The notes beneath the pieces are model-generated. The model saw nothing but the letters and a program-made list of their open reading frames with translations. It had not been told where the DNA came from and made no database searches. The position numbers and the translations under genes are program-made. This document shows, piece after piece, positions 32,798-39,725 of a DNA stretch of 39,725 nucleotides. Source of the stretch: Bacillota bacterium (GTDB lineage Bacteria > Bacillota > Clostridia > Lachnospirales > CAG-274); the NCBI GenBank assembly GCA_017543265.1, contig JAFYGI010000058.1:1-39725 (forward strand), read 5' to 3'. Positions within the stretch are counted from its first letter, which is position 1, and every line of letters begins with the position of its first letter.

Positions 32798-32836
32798 AAA
32801 GAGTGTGTCTTTGGATGCACTCTTTTGATGTTTTTT
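32798..32836 (+). terminator. Terminator after prfB
   Basis: AAAGAGTG / CACTCTTT stem with a 12-base loop, then TGATGTTTTTT. Confidence 0.8.
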
Positions 32837-32868
32837 ATATATTTGTTAAAAAAATAGTAAAAAAGGGC

Positions 32869-32897
32869 TTGACAATAAAGGGTAAATAGTGTAAAAT
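32869..32897 (+). promoter_or_regulatory. rplM-rpsI promoter
   Basis: TTGACA (32869-32874), 17-base spacer, TAAAAT (32892-32897); start expected near 32904, about 140 bases before rplM. Confidence 0.87.
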
Positions 32898-32903
32898 AAT
32901 ACT

Positions 32904-33044
32904 GTTTTGAACTGCGGCCTTTTTTCGGACATTTTGGGTCAAGGCTTTAAAACGGGTTTGTGTAAGAATGTTATCAAGGCGTATGTCTTGCACTGCTTCT
33001 TGCGTAGTTTCATATTGATAAGTTTTTGAAAGGGGAATTTTCCA
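32904..33044 (+). promoter_or_regulatory. Probable L13 leader (rplM-rpsI 5' untranslated region)
   Basis: The 140-base leader has a 7-bp helix TTATCAA / TTGATAA enclosing further pairing (GTATG with CATAT), ending shortly before the GAAAGGGG ribosome binding site. Firmicutes carry an autoregulatory L13 leader at this position. The assignment rests on position, length and this helix; a covariance-model match was not tested. Confidence 0.5.
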
Positions 33045-33482
33045 ATGAGAACAACATTTATAGCTAAAACAGCTGAAATAGAGAGAAAATGGTATGTTGT
33101 TGACGCGGCAGACCACACATTGGGCAGACTTGCTTCGGAAGTTGCAAGCGTTCTTAAGGGTAAGAACAAGCCCACATATACTCCTCACCTTGATACAGGC
33201 GACTATGTGATCATCATCAACGCCGACAAGATCAAAGTAACAGGTAAGAAGCTTGACCAGAAGCTTTACAGAAAGCACAGCGAGTACACAGGCGGCTTCA
33301 AGGAGATAACACTTCGTCAGATGCTTGACAAGAAGCCCGAGGATGTTCTTCTTCACGCAGTAAAGGGTATGCTTCCTAAGAATACTCTTGGCAAGAATAT
33401 GTTAAAGAAACTTTATGTTTACACAGGCACAGAGCACGGTCACGAAGCTCAGAAGCCCGAAGTTCTTGAAATCAAGTATTAA
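33045..33482 (+). CDS. rplM: 50S ribosomal protein L13
   Basis: The 145-residue product is L13, an early-assembling large-subunit protein. [21 protein letters not shown] near the N-terminus, [19 protein letters not shown] and the C-terminal [19 protein letters not shown] with [15 protein letters not shown] are all typical. GAAAGGGG lies about nine bases upstream. First gene of the rplM-rpsI operon. Confidence 0.98.
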   Translation: MRTTFIAKTAEIERKWYVVDAADHTLGRLASEVASVLKGKNKPTYTPHLDTGDYVIIINADKIKVTGKKLDQKLYRKHSEYTGGFKEITLRQMLDKKPEDVLLHAVKGMLPKNTLGKNMLKKLYVYTGTEHGHEAQKPEVLEIKY

Positions 33483-33501
33483 TAGTTAGGAGGATATATA
33501 A

Positions 33502-33894
33502 ATGGCAGCAGCTAAATATTACGGTACAGGCAGAAGAAAAAGTTCAGTTGCAAGAGTTTATCTTGTACCGGGTAATGGTAAAATAACAATCAACAAAAGA
33601 GATATAGACGAATATTTCGGCCTTGAGACCTTAAAGGTTATCGTTAAGCAGCCTCTTGAGCTTACAAATACACTTGCAAAGTTTGATGTAAAGGTAAATG
33701 TATGCGGCGGCGGCACAACAGGCCAGGCAGGTGCTATCAGACACGGTATCTCCAGAGCACTTCTTGAGGTTGATGAGGATTTAAGAGGCACACTTAAAAA
33801 GGCTGGCTTCTTAACAAGAGACCCCAGAATGAAGGAAAGAAAGAAGTACGGCTTAAAAGGCGCAAGACGTGCTCCTCAGTTCTCAAAGAGATAA
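33502..33894 (+). CDS. rpsI: 30S ribosomal protein S9
   Basis: The 130-residue product is S9, whose C-terminal tail reaches the decoding centre. [51 protein letters not shown] and the terminal FSKR are standard. AGGAGG precedes the start; rplM ends 19 bases upstream. Followed by a strong terminator. Confidence 0.98.
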   Translation: MAAAKYYGTGRRKSSVARVYLVPGNGKITINKRDIDEYFGLETLKVIVKQPLELTNTLAKFDVKVNVCGGGTTGQAGAIRHGISRALLEVDEDLRGTLKKAGFLTRDPRMKERKKYGLKGARRAPQFSKR

Positions 33895-33913
33895 TCATAT
33901 ACAACTATTCAAA

Positions 33914-33948
33914 CCTCGAAAACGGCTTGTTTTCGGGGTTTTTCTTTT
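33914..33948 (+). terminator. Terminator after rpsI
   Basis: CCTCGAAAAC / GTTTTCGGGG stem (one T-G pair), 5-base loop, tail TTTTTCTTTT. Confidence 0.92.
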
Positions 33949-34043
33949 GGCAAAAACGACGAAACATACCCCAAAAATCGACCTATAAGACACACAAAAG
34001 ACACATTTCACTAAACACCATTAAATATTCTGCCTTAGAGGTT

Positions 34044-34232
34044 TTATAACTTGTCAAGCTCGGCTTTGAGTGTCTGTATTTCCAGATGTGTGTATACAAT
34101 TTCTCCTATCCCCTTTCCGCTGTGACCTTGTATTTTTCTTCTCATACCTTCGTCAAGATGTTTTTCCGCCCACATTGATGTGAAGGTGTGTCGGGTATCG
34201 TGCGGCAGGTGTTGGCATAGCAACTCTATCAT
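34044..34232 (-). pseudogene. C-terminal fragment of a tyrosine recombinase (phage/ICE-type integrase)
   Basis: A 62-codon frame encodes only the last part of the catalytic domain: PHDTRHTF contains the conserved H-x-x-R, QGHSGKGIGE the following conserved His region, and EIVYTH the catalytic Tyr, then a short helix to the stop. Upstream the minus strand has stops and no trace of the remaining 300 or so residues, and the fragment has no ribosome binding site. It is the stump of an element that entered just behind rpsI, with the AT-rich genes to its right as the probable former cargo. Confidence 0.8.
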
Positions 34233-34660
34233 ACTATAAATTTAAGCTTATGTCTTTTTATTTTGCAAAAAAATTTGGTGTGGCCTATCGACCACACCAA
34301 ATATTATAGAACCGTTTTCTTTATGCCTGTAAAAACTATAAAATAGTTCATTCAGAGGCAGTAACTGACAAGCAACTAACAAATTTTTTTAAATCTTTTG
34401 CAAATAAATTGCTTTATTGCATTTCTATTTCTGAGAGTGCATAATTTTTACATTCCCGATACCGATATACATAATACATACGCCATTTATAGCATTTTTC
34501 CTTATGTGCAGAAAGTCTGAGCAGGAGTTGTTATCAGTTATTCAGGCTTTCTTTATGAAAATTATAAGGAAATATACAAGGAATTTCGCAAAGTGAAATT
34601 TCAATTAAAATAATATATATTTACATTATAACATAGTTCGACAGAAAATGAGGTGATGTT
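34233..34660. other. 428-base non-coding stretch with several hairpins
   Basis: No convincing gene is seen. The stretch is very AT-rich. It holds a strong minus-strand terminator (34266-34302), an imperfect inverted repeat GAAAGTCTGA / TCAGGCTTTC (34511-34551, paired by a G-U on the plus strand) and a compact hairpin AATTTCGC-AAA-GTGAAATT (34582-34600) shortly before the HTH gene. Short minus-strand frames are broken by stops and may be decayed coding remains of the former element. Confidence 0.6.
34266..34302 (-). terminator. Minus-strand terminator with no evident gene upstream
   Basis: A perfect 11-bp stem ATTTGGTGTGG / CCACACCAAAT with an 8-base loop, followed on the minus strand by TTTTTTTGC. 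On the plus strand no T-run follows. Confidence 0.8.
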
Positions 34661-34909
34661 ATGGAAAAAATTGATAATCTTGCAGGCATTTATCAGGAGA
34701 TCGCACAGGCTACGAATGCGGAAACAGCAATAAAAATGTATAATCTGTTTAAGGGACAGCAGATAACCTTCCCGCAGCGATTATACAATATTGATTATAT
34801 TCGTTCCTATGTAAAGGAAAACTACGACGGACATAACATACGCGAATTATCACAAAAATTCGGCTTATCGGACAGAAGAATAAGGCAGATAATAAAAGAG
34901 GACAATTAA
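34661..34909 (+). CDS. Small helix-turn-helix protein (Mor-like)
   Basis: The 82-residue protein ends in a helix-turn-helix: YVKENYDGHNIRELSQKFG followed by LSDRRIRQIIKE, a pattern shared with the Mor/C family of phage activators and with small clostridial relatives. The N-terminal half (MEKIDNLAGIYQEIAQATNA) is helical and may dimerise. GAGGTGATG lies just before the start. It is the first plus-strand gene behind the integrase stump and probably a regulator left from the element; whether it controls the zinc-ribbon genes downstream is not known. Confidence 0.65.
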   Translation: MEKIDNLAGIYQEIAQATNAETAIKMYNLFKGQQITFPQRLYNIDYIRSYVKENYDGHNIRELSQKFGLSDRRIRQIIKEDN

Positions 34910-34936
34910 CAAATACTTGCTTTAGGAGGGGGTTTA

Positions 34937-35122
34937 GTGGAAACATTTTTGGTAATATTGTATTTTGTGCTTGGTTATTGGGCTTACGGATATGTTATCC
35001 TGCGCGGACGGATAATTATTGGCGGGATATTTGATATATTCTATACAAGGCTCATATTGGGTGCATTGTTTGGCTGGATACTCATACCCATAGCACTTAT
35101 AATGAAATTATTTAAGGCATAA
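34937..35122 (+). CDS. Very small membrane protein
   Basis: The 61-residue protein is almost entirely hydrophobic, with two or three membrane segments (LVILYFVLGYWAYGYVIL, then LILGALFGWILIPIALIM) and a short basic end (KLFKA). The start is GTG at 34937, with AGGAGGGGG immediately upstream. It lies 27 bases after the HTH gene and 16 bases before the first zinc-ribbon gene, which begins with GGAGG in the gap, so all three are probably one transcript. No family recognised. Confidence 0.65.
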   Translation: METFLVILYFVLGYWAYGYVILRGRIIIGGIFDIFYTRLILGALFGWILIPIALIMKLFKA

Positions 35123-35138
35123 AGGAGGCGTATGTGCA

Positions 35139-37184
35139 ATGTTGTTGCCATCTAATTATAAATTAACGAACATTCATTGTCCATACTGCGGATATATATG
35201 CAGTACGGATGTAAAAGATTGTCCAAAATGTGGACATAATCTGAGAAATTTAACATCATGCGGTGCTTGCCATGAGGAATTCATATACACTGGACAGAAT
35301 CGCTGTGAAAATTGTGGTGCCTCTTTGCCTAATTATAAAATGTATCGACCGCAAATAGAATTTATCATGCCTGCTGTTTTAAAACCGTTAACATCAGAAA
35401 TTCGCGTGGAGAATGGTCACGCTCTTTGGAACGATTATGCACCACTTCAAAATAGCCATAGACTCGTGAGGATAGCACATAAAATATATGATATTCCAAC
35501 CGATGAAAATATTTACTTTATTAATATCGATGTGGATAGTAATATGGGTTTTGTTATGGCTGAAACAGGTATATATGGACTGGGGTTTGTAGGGGCTGGA
35601 ACGGATAAAAAAAAAGAAACGTTTAAAATACCATATACAAAAATGATAGAAGAAGAAAATCCGATTGATTATAATGTATATAATAAAGATATATCGATTT
35701 GTGGATACTCTTTTTATTATAGAAATATAATTGATGGGTGTGCTATAGGACAAGGTTATTTAGGGTTTCTCTATGAATTAGTTGATCAACTAAGAAAAGA
35801 TTGGGATTATAATGATCCATACGAACTTGAAAAGAAAGCGAAAAAACAAGTTGAAAAGCAACGAGAAATTGAACGTATTGCAGCCGATGAAAGAAGCAAA
35901 GGATACAGAGGTATCAAGACCTATGTAAAAGAAATTTACAACGAAACAAAACCTATCGGTCCATCCATAACTTATAATCAAGGCAATGATCTGCAAATAG
36001 GGAATAAACGCAAAGAATTCGGCATACCCGAAAATGCCGAGGTCTACATGCTTGTAGACGGTATACATTTAAATGACAACAGCAAAGGTTTCGCGCTTAC
36101 ATCGCGAGGTATATATTATCCAAGCGGCAAGAATGCTTACCGAATAAATTGGAAAACATTCGTAAATTGCGACATCAAGACATACAGTGATGTAACGGGT
36201 ATAAAAATAGGTGAATTTTCTCAATATTTACAGGGCAATGAACCCTCCTCTTTGTATGACTTTTTTAAGATATTGCAATTTTATGTTTCGATTTTCACAT
36301 CGGAAATAGATGCGGAAGAAAAGAAATATTTGCTAGATGATGAGAGACGCCGCAAAGAAGCGGCGGAGAGATTAAGAAAAGAAACCGAGGCTATAGCAGC
36401 AAGAGGCTTTAACGGCATAGGTGAGATAGTCGAACGTGAGATAGGCAAATACAATGTCGTTGGTTACGGATGCAAACACAACGGCGGTAAACCGTTGGTG
36501 GGAAAGGATGCAGACAAAGCAAGGGTAGCATTTGCAGTACCCGGCAAAGAAAATATCTACTTTATGGCAAGTACAAAACTGTTTGGTGGGTTTAAGGAAA
36601 ACTGCGACGGTTTTGCTCTTTGCGACAATGGTCTGTATTACAGAAATTCAAAACGGACTGGAATAACAAACTGGCGTGAGTTTGCTGTCGGTAAAATATC
36701 ACTAACCGATTATGCAAAACAAATATATATAGCAGGAAATACATTTAACATTGTTCAATGCGAAGACATTGAGGTAATGAAAAATTTTCTTAACGGAGTA
36801 AAGAAATGGATAATTATTTTTTCTGCCGTAATATTCGGTGAGCGTATAGATGACCCCGGGTTTACGGGAATACACTCCGTATCAGTAGCAAAAAAAGAAC
36901 AGTCTCCGACACCCGCGGCGGCATCACGATCGGTGGTATCACGACCGGTGGTATCACAGCCCGCAGCTATACCCAAAACAGCACCCGTGGCGGCGCAAGT
37001 AGCTGCCGAAACCAAATTCTGTATAAACTGCGGCAAAGAAAACCCATCAAAAGCAAAGTTTTGCAGGGGCTGCGGTCAGGCAATGCCGGAGGAGAAAAAA
37101 GATGTGTTTTGTATACATTGCGGCAATAAAACAAAATACGGCAAGAAATTTTGCCCGGCCTGTGGTGCAAAAATAGATTATTAA
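35139..37184 (+). CDS. Multi-domain zinc-ribbon protein A with three copies of an unrecognised repeat domain
   Basis: The 681-residue protein has two zinc ribbons at the N-terminus (C14, C17, C28, C31; C41, C44, C56, C59), three copies of a domain of about 140 residues (roughly 87-220, 254-390 and 423-565), a Pro/Ala/Val-rich linker (590-622) and two more zinc ribbons at the end (C628 to C675). Copies two and three begin after a charged helix with KGYRGI or RGFNGI and share GFALTSRGIYYP or GFALCDNGLYYR and INW or TNWREF; copy one is diverged (GFVMAETGIYGL). The core resembles bacterial PH-like domains that sit with zinc ribbons, but I cannot name it. No signal peptide or membrane helix. The coding region is AT-rich with many ATA and AAA codons in the first two thirds, unlike the housekeeping genes, which suggests transfer. 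Confidence 0.75.
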   Translation: MLLPSNYKLTNIHCPYCGYICSTDVKDCPKCGHNLRNLTSCGACHEEFIYTGQNRCENCGASLPNYKMYRPQIEFIMPAVLKPLTSEIRVENGHALWNDYAPLQNSHRLVRIAHKIYDIPTDENIYFINIDVDSNMGFVMAETGIYGLGFVGAGTDKKKETFKIPYTKMIEEENPIDYNVYNKDISICGYSFYYRNIIDGCAIGQGYLGFLYELVDQLRKDWDYNDPYELEKKAKKQVEKQREIERIAADERSKGYRGIKTYVKEIYNETKPIGPSITYNQGNDLQIGNKRKEFGIPENAEVYMLVDGIHLNDNSKGFALTSRGIYYPSGKNAYRINWKTFVNCDIKTYSDVTGIKIGEFSQYLQGNEPSSLYDFFKILQFYVSIFTSEIDAEEKKYLLDDERRRKEAAERLRKETEAIAARGFNGIGEIVEREIGKYNVVGYGCKHNGGKPLVGKDADKARVAFAVPGKENIYFMASTKLFGGFKENCDGFALCDNGLYYRNSKRTGITNWREFAVGKISLTDYAKQIYIAGNTFNIVQCEDIEVMKNFLNGVKKWIIIFSAVIFGERIDDPGFTGIHSVSVAKKEQSPTPAAASRSVVSRPVVSQPAAIPKTAPVAAQVAAETKFCINCGKENPSKAKFCRGCGQAMPEEKKDVFCIHCGNKTKYGKKFCPACGAKIDY

Positions 37185-37199
37185 AAGGGAGGTAATGTT

Positions 37200-38933
37200 A
37201 TGTTGTTAGACCCAAAGATTTTATGGTATTCGTCATCACTATTGATTTGCCCCAATTGTGGTGCAGGCTGTTCCATACAAGCGGATACATGTCAAAGATG
37301 TGGGATAAGTACAAAAAATATAACAAAATGCGGCCTCTGCGGACATGTCTTTTTTTACACGGGTGAAAACTGCTGCCCGGACTGCGGAGAGCAACTTCCG
37401 GATTACAGCAAAAACTATGATTTCATTGATTGGAAAGAGTCGGTCGGTTATCAGATCGCCGTTTCCAACACTCCTCATACGGATACTGAAATTACAGCAG
37501 ACACACCTGCATACAATGAAAATAACGAAAATGCCGATAATATTGCGAACGAAGCCGATACAGCCCAAAACGTAAATTCCGACAATGGTGCGAACGAAGC
37601 CGATACAGCCCAAAACGCAAATAACGGCGGTATGAGTCCTATTGAAGAATTCATACAGCAAGCAAGAGAAATGGGCTATCAGGGGATCCGATATTATATA
37701 AGCGGTTCTATCGCGGCATTTACATATAATAATGATCTGGGCATCATGCAATCACGCGGAAATGCGTTAAGTGATACAAGAACGGCCGCTTCCAGAAAAT
37801 CTTTTAACATCCCCGATAATGCCGACGTATATTTCATAGTCAGTGCCCAGGTCTTTGGTGGGTTTGCAAACGACGGCAAAGGCTTTGCCATTACCTCACG
37901 CGGCATTTATTACAGAGATGACCGCGGGATAGGGCATATAGATTGGGCGACTTTTTCAAACTGCGATATTGCACATGACGATCTTTCGCATATACATATA
38001 CATAATATGTCGCTGAAAGCAATACAAGTCAGCGATACAGAAACTGTTGCCAATTGTTTGTCATTATTGCAAATATGTGTAAATGTTTTTTTGGACGAGG
38101 TTATTCAGGAAGAGGCTCCCTTAAAGCTGCAGGAACAAAAGGAAGCAGAAGAAGCTGCTGCCAAGCGTGAACAGGAGGAGGCAGATGAAAAGGCAAAAGG
38201 TTACATGGGCATTGCCCATATAATCCAATATGAGCTTAGAAAGTATAATTTTACCGATATGTCATTTTATCACGCAGGCGGACAAGTTATTAACGGTAAA
38301 AAAGTTGATGCTGCCAGAACTGCATTTAGCATACCGCCCGATCTGGATGTATATTTTATAGCAAGTGCGCAGATGCTCGGTGGCTTTAAAAACAGCGGCA
38401 AAGGCTTTGCAATAACAAAAGACGGCATATATTACCATGATTCAAATGCGGTAGGTAAAATAGATTGGCAAAGCTTTGCAGATTGCAATATAGTCCATGA
38501 TTCGTCAAAAATATTTGTAGGCTGTATGTCTATGTATATCATACAATGTAACGATCTTTCCGCATTTGTTGAATTTTTAAGAGGCATTCAAAAGTGGGTA
38601 GCATTATACATTGATGAAATAACAGGGAATAAAAATGTAGCTGCTGTGCCAATTACAGAAGCGGACAAAGGCCCCGAAGCCATTACCGACAGCTCGGTAA
38701 ACGGCGAAATACAAAGCGAACCGCCGCATACGGCTGCGGAAAATGTCGTTATTTGTCCGAACTGCGGCACAGAAAACCTTCAAAACGCACGTTTTTGTAA
38801 GGGCTGCGGCAACAATATAGCCATACAAGCACCGGATAAACCCGATGAAGAAGTTTTTTGCATAAACTGCGGAGCAAAAGTCAAAGCCGGCAAGAAGTTT
38901 TGCCCCGGATGCGGTGAAAAAATATATTACTGA
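37200..38933 (+). CDS. Multi-domain zinc-ribbon protein B with two copies of the repeat domain
   Basis: The 577-residue protein is a paralogue of protein A. Two N-terminal zinc ribbons (C17, C20, C31, C34; C44, C47, C59, C62) are followed by an Asn/Asp/Ala-rich linker with a 15-residue tandem repeat, two copies of the shared domain (about 145-310 and 333-475; GKGFAITSRGIYYRD and GKGFAITKDGIYYHD, with IDWATF and IDWQSF), separated by a Glu/Ala-rich helix, then a linker and two C-terminal zinc ribbons (CPNCG ... CKGCG; CINCG ... CPGCG). Start has GGGAGG seven bases upstream, 15 bases after protein A. Its copies are closer to each other and to copy three of A than to copies one and two of A, so the array has grown by internal and gene-level duplication. 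Confidence 0.75.
   Translation: MLLDPKILWYSSSLLICPNCGAGCSIQADTCQRCGISTKNITKCGLCGHVFFYTGENCCPDCGEQLPDYSKNYDFIDWKESVGYQIAVSNTPHTDTEITADTPAYNENNENADNIANEADTAQNVNSDNGANEADTAQNANNGGMSPIEEFIQQAREMGYQGIRYYISGSIAAFTYNNDLGIMQSRGNALSDTRTAASRKSFNIPDNADVYFIVSAQVFGGFANDGKGFAITSRGIYYRDDRGIGHIDWATFSNCDIAHDDLSHIHIHNMSLKAIQVSDTETVANCLSLLQICVNVFLDEVIQEEAPLKLQEQKEAEEAAAKREQEEADEKAKGYMGIAHIIQYELRKYNFTDMSFYHAGGQVINGKKVDAARTAFSIPPDLDVYFIASAQMLGGFKNSGKGFAITKDGIYYHDSNAVGKIDWQSFADCNIVHDSSKIFVGCMSMYIIQCNDLSAFVEFLRGIQKWVALYIDEITGNKNVAAVPITEADKGPEAITDSSVNGEIQSEPPHTAAENVVICPNCGTENLQNARFCKGCGNNIAIQAPDKPDEEVFCINCGAKVKAGKKFCPGCGEKIYY
37545..37617 (+). repeat. 45-bp in-frame tandem repeat in protein B linker
   Basis: A 28-base identical unit starting GCGAACGAAGCCGATACAGC occurs at 37545-37572 and 37590-37617, giving NEADTAQN twice with a 15-codon period. 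Confidence 0.85.
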
Positions 38934-38954
38934 ATAGCAAGGAGATGACGGAGT

Positions 38955-39539
38955 ATGAGCAAGAACTGTATATTCTGCGGTGCGGAGATAGACGATGACG
39001 ATCTTTTCTGCGGAGAATGCGGCAAAAAGCAAGACCCGGAAGAGAAAAAACGAATAGAGCAAGCAGAAGCCGAGGCAAAAGCCAAGGCCGAAGCCGAAAT
39101 GCGGTTAAAGCGTGAACAAGCTGAACGTGAAGCACAGCAGAGGCAGGCGCAAATCGACAAGGAAACGGAAATGCGTATAAGAGCGGAAGCCGAGGCCAAG
39201 GCCAAACTTGAATTCGAGGAGCGGCAAAAACGCGAAGAAGCCGAACGCATTCGCAATGAAGCCGAGCGAAAAAAACGCGAAAAAGAAGAGCAAAAACTTG
39301 CCAAACAGCGTGAAAAAAACAGCCCCGAGTATAAAGCGGTCATGGGCAGAAATTTCGGTATTTGCAGTATATTGTTTTTATGTACTTACATTGTACCCGC
39401 TGTTCTCGTTATCCCCGGACTAATATACTCTGCAAATGGATTGAAGGCCGAAAAAAAAGCAAATGCCATAGCAGGTATAATACTTAATCTGCTGGTATTG
39501 TTTATTGCCATATATTTTATGGCAAGACCTAAAGCGTAA
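38955..39539 (+). CDS. Zinc-ribbon protein with charged helix and two membrane segments
   Basis: The 194-residue protein begins with one zinc ribbon (C5, C8, C19, C22: NCIFCGAEIDDDDLFCGECG), followed by a long Glu/Ala/Lys/Arg helix (about 28-125, likely a single extended or coiled-coil helix) and two membrane helices (about 134-157 and 167-187) with a short loop, of the kind seen in DUF4190-like membrane domains. The ribbon faces the cytoplasm. AAGGAG lies before the start, 21 bases after protein B. It has no copy of the repeat domain. A near-identical start of a second copy follows at 39601. Confidence 0.75.
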   Translation: MSKNCIFCGAEIDDDDLFCGECGKKQDPEEKKRIEQAEAEAKAKAEAEMRLKREQAEREAQQRQAQIDKETEMRIRAEAEAKAKLEFEERQKREEAERIRNEAERKKREKEEQKLAKQREKNSPEYKAVMGRNFGICSILFLCTYIVPAVLVIPGLIYSANGLKAEKKANAIAGIILNLLVLFIAIYFMARPKA

Positions 39540-39600
39540 ACCCTGCGGCTGCTTAAAAACAAACGATCGTCCGACAATAACGAAAAGGAGATGATAAATC

Positions 39601-39725
39601 ATGAGTAAGAACTGTATATTCTGCGGTGCAGAGATAGACGATGACGATCTTTTCTGCGGAGAATGCGGCAAAAAGCAAGACCCCGAGGAGAAAAAACGAA
39701 TAGAGCAAGCAGAAGCCGAGGCAAA
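39601..39725 (+). CDS. Second copy of the zinc-ribbon/helix membrane protein (start only)
   Basis: The frame from ATG 39601 encodes 41 residues to the window edge, identical in protein sequence to the first 41 residues of the preceding gene (one zinc ribbon, then the start of the charged helix). AAGGAG lies ten bases upstream, 61 bases after the stop of copy one. Whether it continues to the membrane helices cannot be seen. Confidence 0.85.
   Translation, partial: MSKNCIFCGAEIDDDDLFCGECGKKQDPEEKKRIEQAEAEA

Larger units (their letters stand above)
38955..39725 (+). repeat. Recent tandem duplication of the zinc-ribbon/helix gene (unit 646 bp)
   Basis: Positions 38955-39079 and 39601-39725 differ at only four of 125 bases, all synonymous (AGC/AGT, GCG/GCA, CCG/CCC, GAA/GAG). 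The upstream AAGGAGATGA ribosome binding region is shared too. The second copy runs off the window. Confidence 0.95.

Noticed and set aside
37545..37617. CRISPR-like repeat
   Set aside because: Only two units, in frame, within a coding linker; no palindromy and no spacers of regular length.

Overview
The window reads as chromosome of a low-GC Gram-positive anaerobe, most likely a Ruminococcaceae/Oscillospiraceae relative of the dockerin-bearing ruminococci. The evidence is a secreted pectate lyase ending in a dockerin module, stalk-domain (Cu-amine-oxidase N-like) secreted proteins, Firmicute-type L10 and L13 leader positions, a transcription factor Rho with a short N-terminal insert, and strong ribosome binding sites and sigma-A promoters (TTGACA/TATAAT-like with 17-bp spacers) in front of most transcription units. 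This placement is inference; no 16S rRNA or tRNA gene is present.

Layout. 1-1550 (minus): rplJ-rplL with their own promoter and an attenuator-bearing L10 leader, followed by the start of a MATE exporter cut by the window edge. 1569-8908 (minus): a compact four-gene surface-polysaccharide operon, made of a double glycosyltransferase, a methyltransferase/kinase/coiled-coil protein that looks like the WbdD chain-terminator, an ABC-2 permease with an extra extracytoplasmic domain, and a Wzt-type ATPase with a C-terminal glycan-recognition domain. Together they form a plausible synthesise-cap-export machine. 9131-12921: Mrp-type Fe-S carrier and a DUF3592 membrane protein (plus), then on the minus strand an RpiB-like isomerase, small orphan genes, a decayed GH140-like glycosidase with most of its catalytic domain deleted, and an SCP2-domain protein with a lysine-rich tail.

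13136-19477 (plus): three paralogous secreted stalk-domain proteins interrupted by a Nudix hydrolase (probable ADP-ribose pyrophosphatase), a membrane-spanning LysM-like protein and rho. Between the second stalk gene and the Nudix gene, the minus strand carries a promoter, a structured stretch and a terminator that together look like an unannotated ~105-nt small RNA. 19554-28881: dockerin pectate lyase; a minus-strand trio (ACT protein, UPF0210 protein, membrane protein); a GT-C-like membrane protein; nadB; two small membrane proteins. 29077-33894 (plus): secA-prfB and rplM-rpsI, ordinary housekeeping genes.

34044-39725: an accessory, visibly more AT-rich island just behind rpsI. It starts with the C-terminal stump of a tyrosine recombinase and a 430-bp non-coding stretch with several hairpins, then a small Mor-like HTH protein, a tiny membrane protein and a run of zinc-ribbon proteins built from a repeated, unrecognised domain. 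It ends in a very recent tandem duplication that runs off the window. This array and the WbdD-like operon are the two parts most worth a closer look.
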